Of a stretch of DNA of 64,000 bases, positions 9,712 to 21,330 are shown piece by piece. Origin of the DNA: Gordionus sp. m RMFG-2023 (taxonomy: Eukaryota; Nematomorpha; Gordioida; Chordodea; Parachordodidae); assembly GCF_954871325.1 (NCBI RefSeq), contig NC_088775.1, positions 49,329,561 through 49,393,560 of the forward strand, given 5' to 3'. Below the pieces are notes generated by a model that saw only the letters and a list, made by a program, of their open reading frames with translations, searched no databases and had not been told where the DNA came from. Positions within the stretch are counted from its first letter, which is position 1. Every line of letters begins with the position of its first letter. Both the position numbers and the translations under genes were made by a program.

Positions 9712-11377
9712 CTATGGGAGTCTTTGGATTGATAAAATCCCTGTCAAGCTGAATATTTTTATCTTCAAACTCAACATTTTGGGAACCGTTATCTATAAGT
9801 AACACACGTGCTGCTATATTTTCAAAAAAATAATTCAAATATATCCTAATTACAATACCTCTGGGAGACTTTGGATCAACAAACTCCGTAGCAAGTGGAA
9901 TAATTTTATCATAAAGGCCATTTACTCAGTAGCAAGTGGAATAATTTTATCATAAAGGCCACTTTGGGAACTACTTTTTTTTTCTCTCTTTAGCTTTCAC
10001 CTTTTCTGGGCTCCTTCAACATCTCTCTCCACTTTATGTTATTCGTACAATCTCTTTTATCTATTTTATACTTCTTTATATTGGCTCTAACTTTATGGCC
10101 CCATTGAAGTTTTGGCCTTCCTCTTTTACGTTTGCCCATCACTTCCAATCTTTCAACTTTATTTCCTATGTAGTTCATAGGCCTTCTCATTGTGTGCCCA
10201 TACCACCTAAGTCTGTTTACCATTAACTTAGTCTTGATGGGCACTACCTTTAAACTATTTAGTATTCTTGTACTGCGCACCTTATCCTTTCTTGTTACCC
10301 CAGCAATCATCCTCAGCATTCTCATCTCTATAGTTTGTAGACTTCTCTCGTCTGATTCTTTGGTTGGCCATGTTTCCGAACTATATAGAATAGTTGGTTG
10401 TACTATGGAACTGTAAATTTTTCCCTTTAATTTGTGTGGGATTCTTTTGTCAAATAGCACTCCAGATAAAGATCTCCACTTTAACCACCCTTGATTAATC
10501 TTATTCTTTATCTCTTTTTCTATTGTGCCGTTTGTTTGTATAGTGGAGCCCAAATATTTGCAGCTTTCAATTGCGGATATCTGCCAATCATTTATATCAA
10601 TACTCTCCGTTTCATCTCCTCCTATCACCATATACTCCGTCTTTTCTCTATTTACTTTTAATCCGTGCGTTTCTAGGATATTTATCCAATTCACTAACCT
10701 TTCTTTCATTTCATCCTTGGATTCAGCAAGTATCACAATATCATCTGCAAATATCATATTCCACGGGACTGTTTGAGGTATAGACTGTGCTAATACATCT
10801 ATTACTGTAATGAAGAGAAGTGGGCTGAGAGCCGACCCTTGATGAACTCCTTCGGCTATTGTGAAGCCTGCTGAAGTACCTGTTGTGCTAGGGACCATTG
10901 TTGTATGTCCCATATACATATCCTCTATTATTCTTATATATTTTTCGGGAACTTTTTTGTGGCGTAGCGCCCACCAGATAAGTTTTCTTGGGATTCTATC
11001 GAAGGCCTTTTCTAGATCGAGAAAGACCATGTGTAGCTTTTTGTTCTTTTCCTGTATTTTTCACTCATTTGCCTAATTGCATGGATAGCATCGGTTGTTG
11101 ATCTTCCAGGCATAAAGCCAAACTGTGTCTCTCCTATTTCGATTATATCTCTTAATCTTTTTTATTTTGGGAACTACCATCTAAAGGAAATGCATTAATT
11201 ATAATAAAAACATTAAAAATAATTATATTGCTATTATTCAAAAAATAATTATAAGATTATCATTCAAAAGATAACAAATATATATCCTAAATACAATACC
11301 TCTGGGAGAGTTTGGATCTACAAACTCCGTAGCAAGTGGAATAATTTTATCGTAAAGGCCATTTAGGGAACTACTAT
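9712..11377 (-). pseudogene. Array of three related phase-1 exons upstream of the OTU domain
   Basis: Minus-strand exons A (11377-11300, 78 nt), B (11180 to 9859, split by the LINE) and C (9813-9712, 102 nt) each begin and end in phase 1 and share a pattern: DSSSLNGLYDKIIPLATEFV...DPNSPRG in A, near-identical text in B, and LIDNGSQNVEFEDKNIQL...NPKTPIG in C. All donors follow CCCAGAG or CCCATAG. Introns are tiny (119, 45 and 55 nt). Symmetric 1-1 exons can be duplicated without changing frame, and the three look like successive duplicates, A/B recent and C old. Function unknown; they act as a linker between integrase and OTU parts. Confidence 0.6.
9975..11165 (-). mobile_element. 5'-truncated LINE (non-LTR retrotransposon)
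   Basis: It encodes on the minus strand a 346-codon open frame (11030-9990) with reverse-transcriptase landmarks in order: FLDLEKAFDRIP, EGVHQGSALSPLLF, FADDIVIL, GLKVNREKTEY, KYLGSTIQTNG. The C-terminal tail carries RLRWYGHTMRR and KRGRPKLQW. Upstream, GFMPGRSTTDAIH is readable at about 11045-11130 in another frame, so one frameshift separates it. There is no endonuclease domain: the copy is 5'-truncated. It is flanked by a 12-bp direct duplication TTTGGGAACTAC (9963-9974 and 11166-11177), and the minus-strand 3' end is A-rich. It landed inside exon B of the integrase-OTU gene in the same orientation. Clade not assigned. Confidence 0.9.
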
Positions 11378-11399
11378 CTAAAGGCAATGTAATCTGGCC

Positions 11400-12701
11400 A
11401 GTCAGTTGGGATATCCAAAACCGATTTTGCTATTCGGTTCTGGATTGTTCTGTTAACTCGCTCAACCAAACCATTTGCTTGTGGGTGGTAGGTTGAGGTT
11501 ACTCTCTGGACAATCCCACAATATTTATGGAATTCTGTACAAACATTGTTACAGAATTCCCTGCCTTGATCATTTATCTGAATCTTTAATAAATATATAT
11601 TTTAGTTTTATTAAATTTAAAAAAATATATATTAATATAATAAAATTCAGTTAAAATTGGTATTTTTATTTTATTACTTCATAGCATTGGTGGGTGTTGA
11701 CAATGATGTATAAGGCTTTTACAACAGATTTAGCTGTTTTATCCTTAATGCCATTAAATATTTTGAAAAATAGCATATGGCACATAAAATATATTTGTAT
11801 TTTTCCTTGGATTCTGGCTGGATTAAATCGATGCCAATTTGATACCAAGACTTTGGCACAACTTTAATATTGTGCAAAACATTTGAGGTTTTATCAAAAC
11901 GACTGCTTGATTTTTGACAAACCTCACAGGATTTTATAAACTCTAACACTTTTATTGCTCCCCAACCAATAAAAGCTTAAAAAAAATAATTAAAAGAATA
12001 TTGCAAATTTTTACTTTTCAGCTATTATTTGATTAGTTTTATTAATCCCCAGATGCCCTCCCATAGCAATACCTGCAACTGTAGATACACCCCCCTCATG
12101 TATTGTTTTAATTATTTTTTTTTGTTCATCTCCTGTCAGTATAACTTTTTCTTCTAAAATATCATTAAATTATATAATAATATTTGTGATGCAGAAAAAA
12201 TATATATAATCTATGGCTAGAATAATAAACTGCACTTAATTTTGTCATACAATTTTAGTTGTATATATTATAATACCTAACTTTAATAAATTAATTATGT
12301 AATCATTTATAAGCCCAATATACATTATAATAAAAGTATCTAACATTTACTTTTCAACTTTATGTGATAATCTAAATTAAATTTTAGTTGTAAAATAGCA
12401 TTTAATAATGCCTATATGTAAAATTTTATCAAATGTTCTTACATATATATATATATATACACTTACATTTGCAGCTATAATTAATTTTAGATGAAAAAAA
12501 GATAATAATGGCCTGAGCATTTTTCAATGTTAAAAAATAATATATTGCATTAAACTTATAATGGCTAATTTTAATAAATTAATCATGACATATCTAAAAT
12601 TTACTTTCCCCATAGAATAATTGATTTCCTATAATCTTGAAGGCGGTGTTAGAACATTTTAGGAAGTCATATATATCATTATAATTTGAGCTAAAATATT
12701 T
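11400..12701 (-). pseudogene. DDE integrase exons, Ginger-like multi-exon transposase
   Basis: Minus-strand exons at 12701-12605 (KYFSSNYNDIYDFLKCSN...), 12153-12015 (DEQKKIIKTIHEGG...GGHLGINKTNQIIAE) and from 11975 (FYW...CEVCQKSSSRF...GIDLIQPESKEKYKYIL), then about 11583-11400 (INDQGREFCNNV...YHPQANGLVER). This is an HHCC zinc finger followed by the integrase core with its D, the second D in NDQG and the E in GLVERVN. Integrases with this sequence style, tiny introns and a downstream OTU domain fit what I recall of Ginger DNA transposons; a gypsy-type origin cannot be excluded. It is broken in a few places. Terminal sequences resembling its 5' end lie at about 13051. Confidence 0.65.
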
Positions 12702-12779
12702 CTGAAATAAAAAATATATTGTTAAAAATTTACTTCATAATCAAAAAGAATTTCAAATTAAATTGTATTATATAGAAAT

Positions 12780-13051
12780 ATTTCTAATTTGACAGCCTCA
12801 TTCAAATGTGACGTTTTAAAAGTATATTTAAATTAATAATGCGAGATTTTAAAAATATCTATGAGATTTTGAAAAAATCCATGAGATTTTGAAATATTGA
12901 ATAGCCGTGAGATTTTGATGATTTAAATGGCCCCCAATGTATTTGAAGCGATAAAAATCAAAATCTCATGAAATCACTTTCACACGGTGTCAGCCGTAAG
13001 ATTTTGATGGCATGAGAATTCGAAATCTCACGGTAATCACTTTCACACGTT
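12780..13051 (-). repeat. Transposon terminus with TGTAACGTGTGAAAGTGAT end
   Basis: On the minus strand it begins TGTAACGTGTGAAAGTGAT directly after CCGG (13052-13055), just upstream of the first integrase exon. Inside it repeats TGAGATTTTGA-like words several times and an ATCGCTTCAAA...GGGGGC segment. The same end, again with CCGG outside, occurs at 22985-23099. I infer it is the 5' terminus of the integrase-OTU element, with CCGG as preferred target. Confidence 0.5.
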
Positions 13052-13055
13052 ACAC

Positions 13056-13489
13056 CGGAATTCAGATGAATAACACATTTGCATTTTATATATCCAGTAA
13101 CAATTAAAATTTTTCTTTAATTTCATATTAGAAATATTTTCTTTTTTAAAAATTTTTAAGTCTAAATATAAATCCTTTCTTTTTTGAGTTTTAAAATAAT
13201 TTCCGGTAAAAAAAAAGGATTCAAAACAACAGACCGGTCGATGGGTCATGGAAACTTTCTGGTGTTTCAGCACGCCCTGACTTTAGTATCGCATTCCCCT
13301 TCCAAGTTCAGAATGAGGTGCAAATTTTCTACCCGGGTTTGTTTAATTTCATCGCTATTTTTTAATAATTTAAATGAATCTTGGACAAGTACATTTGATA
13401 GCATAGTTCTTAAATTCGACAAGATTGAGCTTGATTATGAAATACTTTTGGATATTCGTTTTTATTTAGGGGGGGGGGGGTTATAAAAA
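13056..13489. other. No gene seen; 12-base poly-G run
   Basis: Contains twelve G at 13469-13480 after GATATTCGTTTTTATTTA. A similar arrangement, inverted, lies at about 38330-38370. A 100-codon plus-strand frame here shows no family features. Confidence 0.35.
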
Positions 13490-13965
13490 AGCATCTTTTT
13501 CTCCTGCATATTATGAAGTCAAAATATTTAATAACAATTTACACTTTTTATATAGTTTTAATTAATGTTAAATTATCTGAAATTTCAACATTTTCTTTCA
13601 ACTTCAAGCTCTTAAAAGTAAATATGTTATTTTAATTATTTTTACAAGCATTTATCTCAATAATGGAATGCAACATGTTTATTAAATCGTCACAAGCACA
13701 ACACCACTGAAAAATAATGATTAATAATTCAAAAATATAAAAACGCATGCTGATTGTTATGTAAGGTTAATTTATGTTATATGTTAATGTGAATTTAACA
13801 GATTCCAATCAAAAGCACCCCAATTTAAACAAATATTTAAATGGTAAGAAAATGAGAATAAAAAACAAAGCTTTAGATTATTAATTTAGAATGTAATAAG
13901 ATTTAATTTAAGATTAGTAAATATGATTTATTTTTTCTTACTTTTTATTTATCTGAAGCCCGGAT
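13490..13965 (+). repeat. LTR-like dispersed repeat, copy 1
   Basis: It matches 38540-39064 in the same orientation, most clearly from TTCCAATCAAAAGCACCCC to TGATTTATTTTTTCTTA. The second copy ends just before a tRNA-iMet-type primer-binding sequence, so this is probably an LTR whose downstream primer site is not preserved. It immediately precedes the Ty3 fossil at 13.98 kb; whether they belong together is unclear. Confidence 0.5.
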
Positions 13966-13977
13966 CTAAATCACGGG

Positions 13978-16940
13978 TCTGAACCCCGGTCTGGACCCCG
14001 AGTCTGAACCCCGGATTTGTGCTCAGGCCTTAGCACATAATTAGGTCGTAAATTTTACCAACAAGCAATAACTGATATGTTATTTGATACTGGTGCTAGC
14101 ATTAATGTCTAGAGATAATTTTTATAAATATTGACCGAATGGTATTATTGAAAAAGAAAATATGTGTGTAAAACAATTTGATGGTTCTGAAATTAATGTT
14201 TTGGGTAAAACTCAATGGGATGCTATTTTCAATGATACTACTATAAGTTTGGATTTATGATAGTAGAAAAATTGTGGAAATTATCATGGGGTGGATTGGA
14301 TTACCAATTATTGTAATTTTTTTACCATTGATAGCGAATTGGCTAGGGATGATGCTGAAAGAAAAATAATTGTGGATAGCATCCGAAATAAACTTCAAGA
14401 AAAAGAAATGTTTAATTTATTGAACGAAGGATAAAAGCCTGTCATTATTAATCATATTCATGAATTTCCCGAAAAATTAATGATAGAGTCAAATAGCTTT
14501 TAAAAATAAATGATGAAATTGATAAAGATAAAATAATAGATTTTGAAAATAATGAATTAAATAAAGTTAATTATGCTATACCTATTTTAGTTAAAAAATA
14601 TGGCATAATTTTTGAAGAAAAGTTAGGACGTCGAAATGATTATCAAGTAGACGTTAAACTTAAAGAAGATTTTTCACCCATTTTCTTGACATGTCGAAGA
14701 GTTCCTTTTGAATGGAAAAAGGAAATATAAGACGAATTAGACAAATGGTGAATGATGGAATGATTATTCCGATTGAATATAGTAAGTAGGCCACACCATC
14801 GGTTCCAGTGAAAAAATCGAATGAAAAGTTGAGGCTGTGTGCTGATTTCCATGTTACTTTAAATACAAGGGTTGTAGAAGTAAAATATCCATAGCCTAGA
14901 ATTGAGGAAATTTTGGTCAATTTAAAGGGTGCAAAATATTTTTCCAAAGTTGATTTTTCTAAGAATTCATAAAGGTTTACGATAACGACTCCTAAATGAT
15001 TATTTGCCTTTTGTAGGTTACCATTTGAATTAAGTGTGTCAGAGCCAATTTTTCAGCAAACTATGGCATCAGTTTTCCAGGGCCTAGAAGTTTTATTATA
15101 TCGATGATGTATTAATTACTGGTGTAACACCGGAACAAGATAATCAACGTTTAGAAAGAAGTTTTCAAAAGAATTCATAATAAAGGTCTGAGGGCCAGCA
15201 AAGAGAATAGTGTTCTTTTGGTAACATAAGTTATCTATTTACAAATTAATGGGATGAAGGTGAAACCTCTGGATAAAAATTTGAAAAATATATCTAATAT
15301 GACGCCGCCAACCAATAAGCGGAGGTTCAATCATTTTTGGTATGATAAATCATTATCATAGATTTTGGATGATTTTGCAAAGATTGCAGTACCTTCATAT
15401 AAATTATTACAAAAGGGAGTTCATTTTGAATGGTCCAGTGAACAATAAATGTCATTTGAATTGTTAAAACAGAAAATTGGGAAAGAACCTATTTTGGTGT
15501 GTTTCAACAATGATTTAGAAATAATATTAGCTGTTGATGCATGGTGTTGGAGGGGCATCATTGCATTTAATTGATGGTTTGGAAAGACCAATTTTATTTT
15601 CTTCAAGAGTTTTTGAGAAGTGGAAACGCGATATTCTGTTATCAAACAAGAAGCCCTAGCCGTCATTTTTGGTTTAATCAAATGTCGGGAATATTTAATC
15701 GGGAAAAAATTTGTAATTTAAAACCATTAATTCATTTATTCAAAAAGGATAATCGAGAATTACCGTTATCTCCGCGATAACAAAACGTTGGTTGTTATCA
15801 ATGGGAAGTTTTAATGTGGAAATTAGATATCGCCGTGGCAAAGAAAATTGTTGATATTTTATCTAGGTTGGGATCGAGTGAAGAAAATCTCGAATTTAAT
15901 AAAAATAAAGTAATGGATAAAGAGAAAGCATTGGTTTATTCTCTTTCACATATGCTAAAAGGTGATCCCATAAATTGGCAAGATCTGTATTTCATTACAT
16001 TAAAATATAAAGAATTGAGTCAAATAAAATTATTTTTAACGGGAAAAGAAACGTGGAAAAATAATTGTAAAATTTAGAAAAAAAATTGAAAAAGAATTGT
16101 TCGTGGTGAATGATTGTCTAATGCGGAGAAATAGGGAAGTAATTCCTTTTAAATTATTTGGTAAAATTAATGATCTATTACATGTAGGACATCATGGTCG
16201 GGATAATATAAAATCTTGAGCTCGTGAATATATGTGGTGGCCTGGTATGGTTAGTGATATTGGAAAAATTATACGAAAATGTGTTCAATGTAATACCTGT
16301 GCCTCTATTGTGGCCATTGTCTAATCCGCCGGGAAAAGGGTCCTCGTGGATTTTTTCGAGTAGGATAAAAACCTATACTTAAATTGTGAATTCATATTCC
16401 AAGTGGATTCAATATGAAAAAGTTAATGGATTAACGATCAAGGTTGTTATCAAATTATTACAAAAATTGTTGGCTAAGTTTGGGATTCCAAAAATAATAG
16501 TATCTGATGGAGGTCCGGCATTCATCAGTAAAAAATTTAAACATTTTTATACTTCTTTACAAATAAAACATATTGCTAGCCATAGTGAAAAATTGGATGG
16601 CCAAATATGAAAAAAATGAGATTTGGATGGCCCAGTTATATTACAATAATTCCAAAAATCGGGGGGGGGGGTGTTACTCCTGTTGAATTGTTTCTGGGTA
16701 GAAGAACCCGAGAACTATTAAAAATTTTATAACCAAAGGGCAGTGCTATTATATTACCAAGTGAAAAGTAAATATAAAGTTTCCCATGTGACAAAATATA
16801 TGGGCTCGTTTATTCGACATAAGAATAAAAAATGGGAAAAAGGTGGTATAGAAAATATGGGATCTAAATTAAATCAAATCAATTTAGAAAATGGAGTCCT
16901 GGGTAGACATAACGACCACGTCCGAGTCAGGTCATAAACT
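13978..16940 (+). mobile_element. Ty3-type LTR-element fossil, strongly decayed
   Basis: Pol domains can be followed in order on the plus strand: protease with LFDTGAS (about 14.08 kb), reverse transcriptase (about 14.6-15.2 kb), RNase H (about 15.3-15.8 kb), integrase zinc finger and core (about 16.1-16.65 kb) and a C-terminal tail to about 16.94 kb. It opens with a short imperfect array of GGTCTGAACCCC-like units (13978-14025). It is old and broken many times (well over ten breaks by eye). No confident LTR pair was found. Confidence 0.75.
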
Positions 16941-16996
16941 AATATAATCATTTATTTTATGTTTGTAAATATCATTACCTTTTTGAATAGGGCATA

Positions 16997-17240
16997 GATG
17001 ATAACATGTCTGATTATTCTTAGATTTAAAGGTTATAATCCCCTTAATTAATTGCCTTTAATTGACTTGACATATCGATGATAACATGACCTGATTATTC
17101 TTAGATTTAAAAGGTTGTAATATACTTAATTTAATTAGCCTTTAATTGACTTGACTTATAGATAATAACAGGTTCTGATTATTGCTTAGAGGTTTCAATA
17201 TATTCATTGTAATTAATTGCCTTTAATAGACTTGACTCAT
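16997..17240 (+). repeat. Tandem array, three units of 80-84 bp
   Basis: Units begin GATGATAACATG at 16997 and 17077 and GATAATAACAGG at 17161; each ends TTTAATTGACTTGAC or close. It follows directly on the Ty3 fossil's last coding region, so it may be that element's 3' untranslated part. Confidence 0.85.
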
Positions 17241-17416
17241 AAAAAAAAATTATTATTAGTATCGTTTTCAATAATTTTCTCGATGTTATATTATAGTGAT
17301 ATTAATATAATTAAAGAAAAGTTAATACATGATGTCCTTGTGAAAAATTGTGAAGTTTTTATAGCAAATTTTATCAAAATGGTATATGGTTATTTTTATG
17401 TGACACTTAAATTTGA

Positions 17417-17550
17417 GAAAAATAAAATAACTACACTACTTGGGTCGTACAGTGAAACATCATGTATCTTTTCTAAGTGAAAAATAAAATAACTACACTA
17501 CTTGGGTTGTACAGTGAAACATCATGTATCTTTTCTAAGTGAAAAATATT
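17417..17550 (+). repeat. Tandem array, 62-bp unit, just over two copies
   Basis: GAAAAATAAAATAACTACAC starts at 17417 and again at 17479, with a partial third at 17541. The first two units differ at only one or a few bases, so the duplication is recent. Confidence 0.85.
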
Positions 17551-17589
17551 TTGATTTAATTGTACAACAAAAGAAAATTAGATTGGAAT

Positions 17590-17872
17590 TTTTAACACAT
17601 TTACTTCACGTGTATAAATAAAATGTTGTTGGGCATTATAAATGACTTTACCATTTGACATTGTTGTTGAACAATGTAAATTAAAAGATTTTTTAACACA
17701 TTTACTTCACGTGTATAAATAAAATGTTGTTGGGCATTATAAATGACTTTACCATTTGACATTGTTGTTGAACAATGTAAATTAAAAGATTTTTTTTTAT
17801 TGAAATTTGTGTTAGACATTATAAATAACTTTACCATTTGACATTGTGTTGAACACTGTAAATTAAAAGAAA
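17590..17872 (+). repeat. Tandem array, 101-bp unit, nearly three copies
   Basis: AACACATTTACTTCACGTG starts at 17594 and 17695; a diverged partial third copy covers about 17808-17872 (ATTATAAATAACTTTACC, CATTGTGTTGAACAC). The first two units are almost identical. Confidence 0.85.
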
Positions 17873-18367
17873 TTTTTTTTTGATATGTGATAAAGAAATT
17901 TTTTGTTTCTATTTTCTCAATGTAGCCTGTTATGGGTAAAGATATTGAAATTTGTGGATCAAATACGATATAGACAAGTCAATGATATGTATATGACTTA
18001 TGCAACAGGAACAGCCAAAACGATAAATAACTTGGGCAACATGTTCTCAATACAGCATTTTAGAAGAGGGCGAATGTTAAGAATGCAAATTTGTTCTTAT
18101 TTTCGGCTTAACTTATTTTTATTTTGAGATAACCTTCGTGTTATTCTATATATTTTTTGTATTTTTATTTTGATAACCTTTGTTATTTTATATTTAACTT
18201 TAACTTTTTCATTCAAATTGTATAAGATATATATAGATCGAAAGAAGATCGTATTTGAACTTATTTCTATTGATATATTTAGCTTATTTTTGATGTATAA
18301 AATAAAATTCCTCCATAAATCTACATTATCAATCCACCTACAAATAGTTTTCAATAATATCCTCAAG
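17873..18367. other. No gene seen
   Basis: AT-rich sequence between the tandem arrays and a hAT terminus. The 118-codon minus-strand frame across it is rich in I, K, N and R with no family features. Confidence 0.4.
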
Positions 18368-18905
18368 TAGAGGTCTGCATGCCCAATTTTATAAAAATAT
18401 TCAACCAGCCATACCATAGTTTTCAAAAAAATATATTCTCCCGCCCCACCCATTTGTCGAGAATTACTGACCCGTCCAACCGCCCGCCCATTAGTCTAAA
18501 ATTTTTTACCCCCCCCCCCCTCCTCCGCCCATTATTTATAAAAAATTTTAACCCAAGCCCGCTTATAAAATTTAATTATAGCCATTCTTTCAATTTTTTT
18601 AGCATCTAATAAAAATATTTCAGCATTAAATCTCTACAAAAAGTTTATAATTTAGGAAATTAATTTAAGCATAAAAAAATATTCAATTTAAATTATAGAC
18701 AATTTATCTGATCAAATAGAATATTTATGAAAAAAATATAAATATAAAATTGATATTATATGTAATTTAATGCAAAAATAATAATGAATCGACATTTTCT
18801 GGATTCAAACACGTTCTTCTTTGTTCTAAAAACCTTCCAGCAATGCTAAATCCTCGTTCAGAAGAAGCACTAGTTGCAGGAATTATCAATATTTTTCTTG
18901 CTAAT
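18368..18905 (-). mobile_element. hAT remnant with TAGAGGTCTGCA end, probable source of the GC-block MITEs
   Basis: Its left end is TAGAGGTCTGCATGCCC at 18368, followed by repeated CCCGCCCA blocks (18444-18570, including twelve C at 18509-18520). A hAT transposase C-terminus reads leftwards from 18905 to about 18769. The end sequence is the same type as the MITEs at 2694, 8138, 22076 and 23173. The right part is cut by a Ty3 fragment starting near 18911, so the opposite terminus is missing. Confidence 0.7.
18769..18905 (-). pseudogene. hAT transposase C-terminal fragment
   Basis: The minus strand reads IPATSASSERGFSIAGRF and then CLNPENVDSLLFLH, the hAT dimerisation signature (xPATSAxSERxFSxAGxxxxxxRxxLxPENxxxLxFL). 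Nothing upstream survives. Its reading direction ends toward the TAGAGGTCTGCA terminus, as expected for the 3' end of an autonomous copy. Confidence 0.85.
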
Positions 18906-18910
18906 CTTGA

Positions 18911-19110
18911 TAGCTTTGGCAAATCTCTTTCTTGTCGTTTCCACCAAAGTAGGATATCCTTTTAAAGTATACCCTCTTCCTCAAGTGAGATCCGGATGTC
19001 TCGTATGCAATATATTTTAAACTCTTTTTTGAAGTGAGTATGGAAAAATTAATCTGCCATTCCAAAATAAAATACCATACTATTTTTGTAATCGTTATCA
19101 TGCTATTCGG
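18911..19110 (-). mobile_element. Ty3-type fossil fragment, minus strand
   Basis: It matches, in inverted orientation, the integrase zinc-binding region of the plus-strand fossil at 19.14-20.06 kb (shared segments around CTCTTTTTTGAAGTGAGTA and TGCCATTCCAAAATAAAAT). Broken fragment. Confidence 0.6.
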
Positions 19111-19139
19111 AATAGTAATAGAATAAAATACTATACAGC

Positions 19140-20060
19140 TTTATAAACCGGACCTCGAGTTAATATTAGAAACAGATGCATCTAACCAAGGATTTGGAGC
19201 TGTACTCATGCAAAAATATAATGATAATGGTAACGAATTTCCAATAGCTTACACCTCAAGAACTTTACAAGACGCTGAAAAGAATTATTCTACAATAGAC
19301 AAAGAAGCAAAAGCAATAGTAGAAAAATTTCATAACTATTTGTATGGACGAAAATTTAAAATAAGAACAAACCACAAACTTTTAATTAAGATATATGGTA
19401 ATAACAGATATTTAAGCTCATTAACAAACCAAAGATTATTACATTGGGCTTATAATTATCTGCATATGATTATGATATAATGTACAAGAATGGCGCTAAT
19501 AATATAATTGCAGATACTTTACCGCGAAACCCAATAGAGAAAAATGATGATAGAATATAAGTGAAAATAAAACAGTAAATATATAAGAAATCTTACTTAT
19601 GACACATTAACTCTATCAAAAAATGAACTTAGAGAGGAAACAGCAAAAGATACAATTTTAAGAAGAGTAAAAATATTAATAAATGGTACAAATATACAAA
19701 ATCAAGCACCATTACAAGCTTTTAGAATAAGAATAGATGAAATAGAAAATGATGACGGTATTTTATTTTGGAATGGCAGATTAATCATTCCGAACTCACT
19801 TCAAAAAGAGTTTTACATATATTGCATACGGGACATTCGGGTATTACATCAATGAAATCCAATACGAGAGATTATATATGGTGGGTCGAAAAACTAGTAA
19901 ACAGCTGTAGTAGATGTCAAAATCAATGCAGAAATATACCAAGTGTTGCCATATACCAGGGGAATCCGCCATCACAACCCTGGAAAAGGGGAGAAGAAAG
20001 AGAAAAAATCGTAGTAAAACATGCTGACCAACTATGAACAAGGGAAGAACCTGTGGAAAC
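19140..20060 (+). mobile_element. Ty3-type fossil fragment, RNase H to integrase
   Basis: The plus strand carries RNase H landmarks (ETDASNQGFGAVL, SRTLQDAEKNYS, IRTNHKLL) followed by the integrase zinc finger region (TGHSGITSMKS...YIWW...CSRCQNQC). Related fragments lie at 8690-9033 and 18911-19110 in inverted orientation. It is broken, with a handful of breaks, and lacks LTRs. Confidence 0.75.
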
Positions 20061-20082
20061 CGAATCAATAAAGCTAGGACAT

Positions 20083-21330
20083 AGGCGTAGCCAGGATTTT
20101 CATAAGGGGGGGAATTAAAAAATTACTGGGGGCTTCGCCCCCAGACCCCCTTTTGGGCGGACCTTCGACCCGCTTTTCCCCGGCCTTCAGCCGGGTTACT
20201 TTAGTCTATATATAGTCATAAAATATTTTTACAAATTTTAAGCCTGAAACAATTATGAAATATATTTTTATTATTTTATATAAAATAAAAATATAATAAA
20301 TTACTTGTATTGTATATATTTTAATATAAAAGCATGGTAATAATTTATTCCAAACAATTATAAGAAATTTATTTATAAAAAGTAAGTAGACATATAGTTG
20401 ATTTTACTCTATTATATAGAATTAGTTATAAAATACTAGGTAAAATTCCACTTTTACAGACATATTTGACAGTTAGAGAATATATTACAGTTAATAATTT
20501 AACAAATTTTACTAATCAATGCTCTTGATATTAAATATAGCAACAATTTGCATTCATTTATTTAACGCCATCTATTTATTATAAATAAAAATGATATTTA
20601 AATTTAATCTTCATATTATTCATCTCACAATGTCTTTAAAAGATATTTTCTGATGTCCTTATCAATATTTTATAGATTTCTGTAAAATATATAATTCGCT
20701 ATATTGGTAAAAATTACTTGATTGTCATTTGATAATTAGATATACTGTAAATCTACGACATATAATATTCCACTGTTTGTATTGTGCTTTAATATTTTTT
20801 TAATTTATGACTTAATTTTATCAATAGTTTTATAATTATATTTTACTTTTATTAAGATAAATAAATTAAAATTAGTCACTTTATAAAAAATTATATTTGA
20901 TATATTATATTATTTAGTAATTTTATGGATCTATTATTAATAATTATAATACATTTCACTTCTGTCAAGACTTATTTTTGGCTTATGACAAAAATATCAT
21001 AGATAAAAAAAAATAGCAAACAAAAAAACACTTGGAAAATAAAATCTTCCCCGACATGTGATTAAAAATTATTTTCACGATACTAAATTCGCATAAATAT
21101 TGTCAATATTTTTATAATCGATAAAATTTAGATTATTTTATTATTTGGAATTTATATTTTCCCATTTATTAAAAAACATTTTTGGTTCATTTTACATATT
21201 TATAAATTTATTTTCCCAAAAATCTATAAATTATGATGAATAGTTTTATAAAAAAATATCAACTTTATTCTTTCTATATAAAATATAATGATAATTTTGT
21301 ATGGGCCCGATATGACCCATTTTATATTCG
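20083..21330 (+). mobile_element. Non-coding repeat family with CATAGGCGTAGCCAGG end, copy 1
   Basis: It starts CATAGGCGTAGCCAGG, then a G-run and the hairpin CTGGGGGCTTCGCCCCCAG. A long AT-rich body follows. The body matches the complement of 36780-37786 over about 1.1 kb (for example ATGGATCTATTATTA, CTGTCAAATATGTCTGTAA, TATATAGTCATAA). Non-coding. GGCGTAGCCAGG-type ends with G-runs are common in animal DNA-transposon derivatives; I cannot name the superfamily. Confidence 0.7.

Noticed and set aside
13184-13486. 100-codon plus-strand frame
   Set aside because: It runs into a poly-G run translated as glycines and shows no domain or splice context.
16997-17872. Possible CRISPR-like repeat series
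   Set aside because: The units are contiguous tandem copies without unique spacers, and the genome is eukaryotic.
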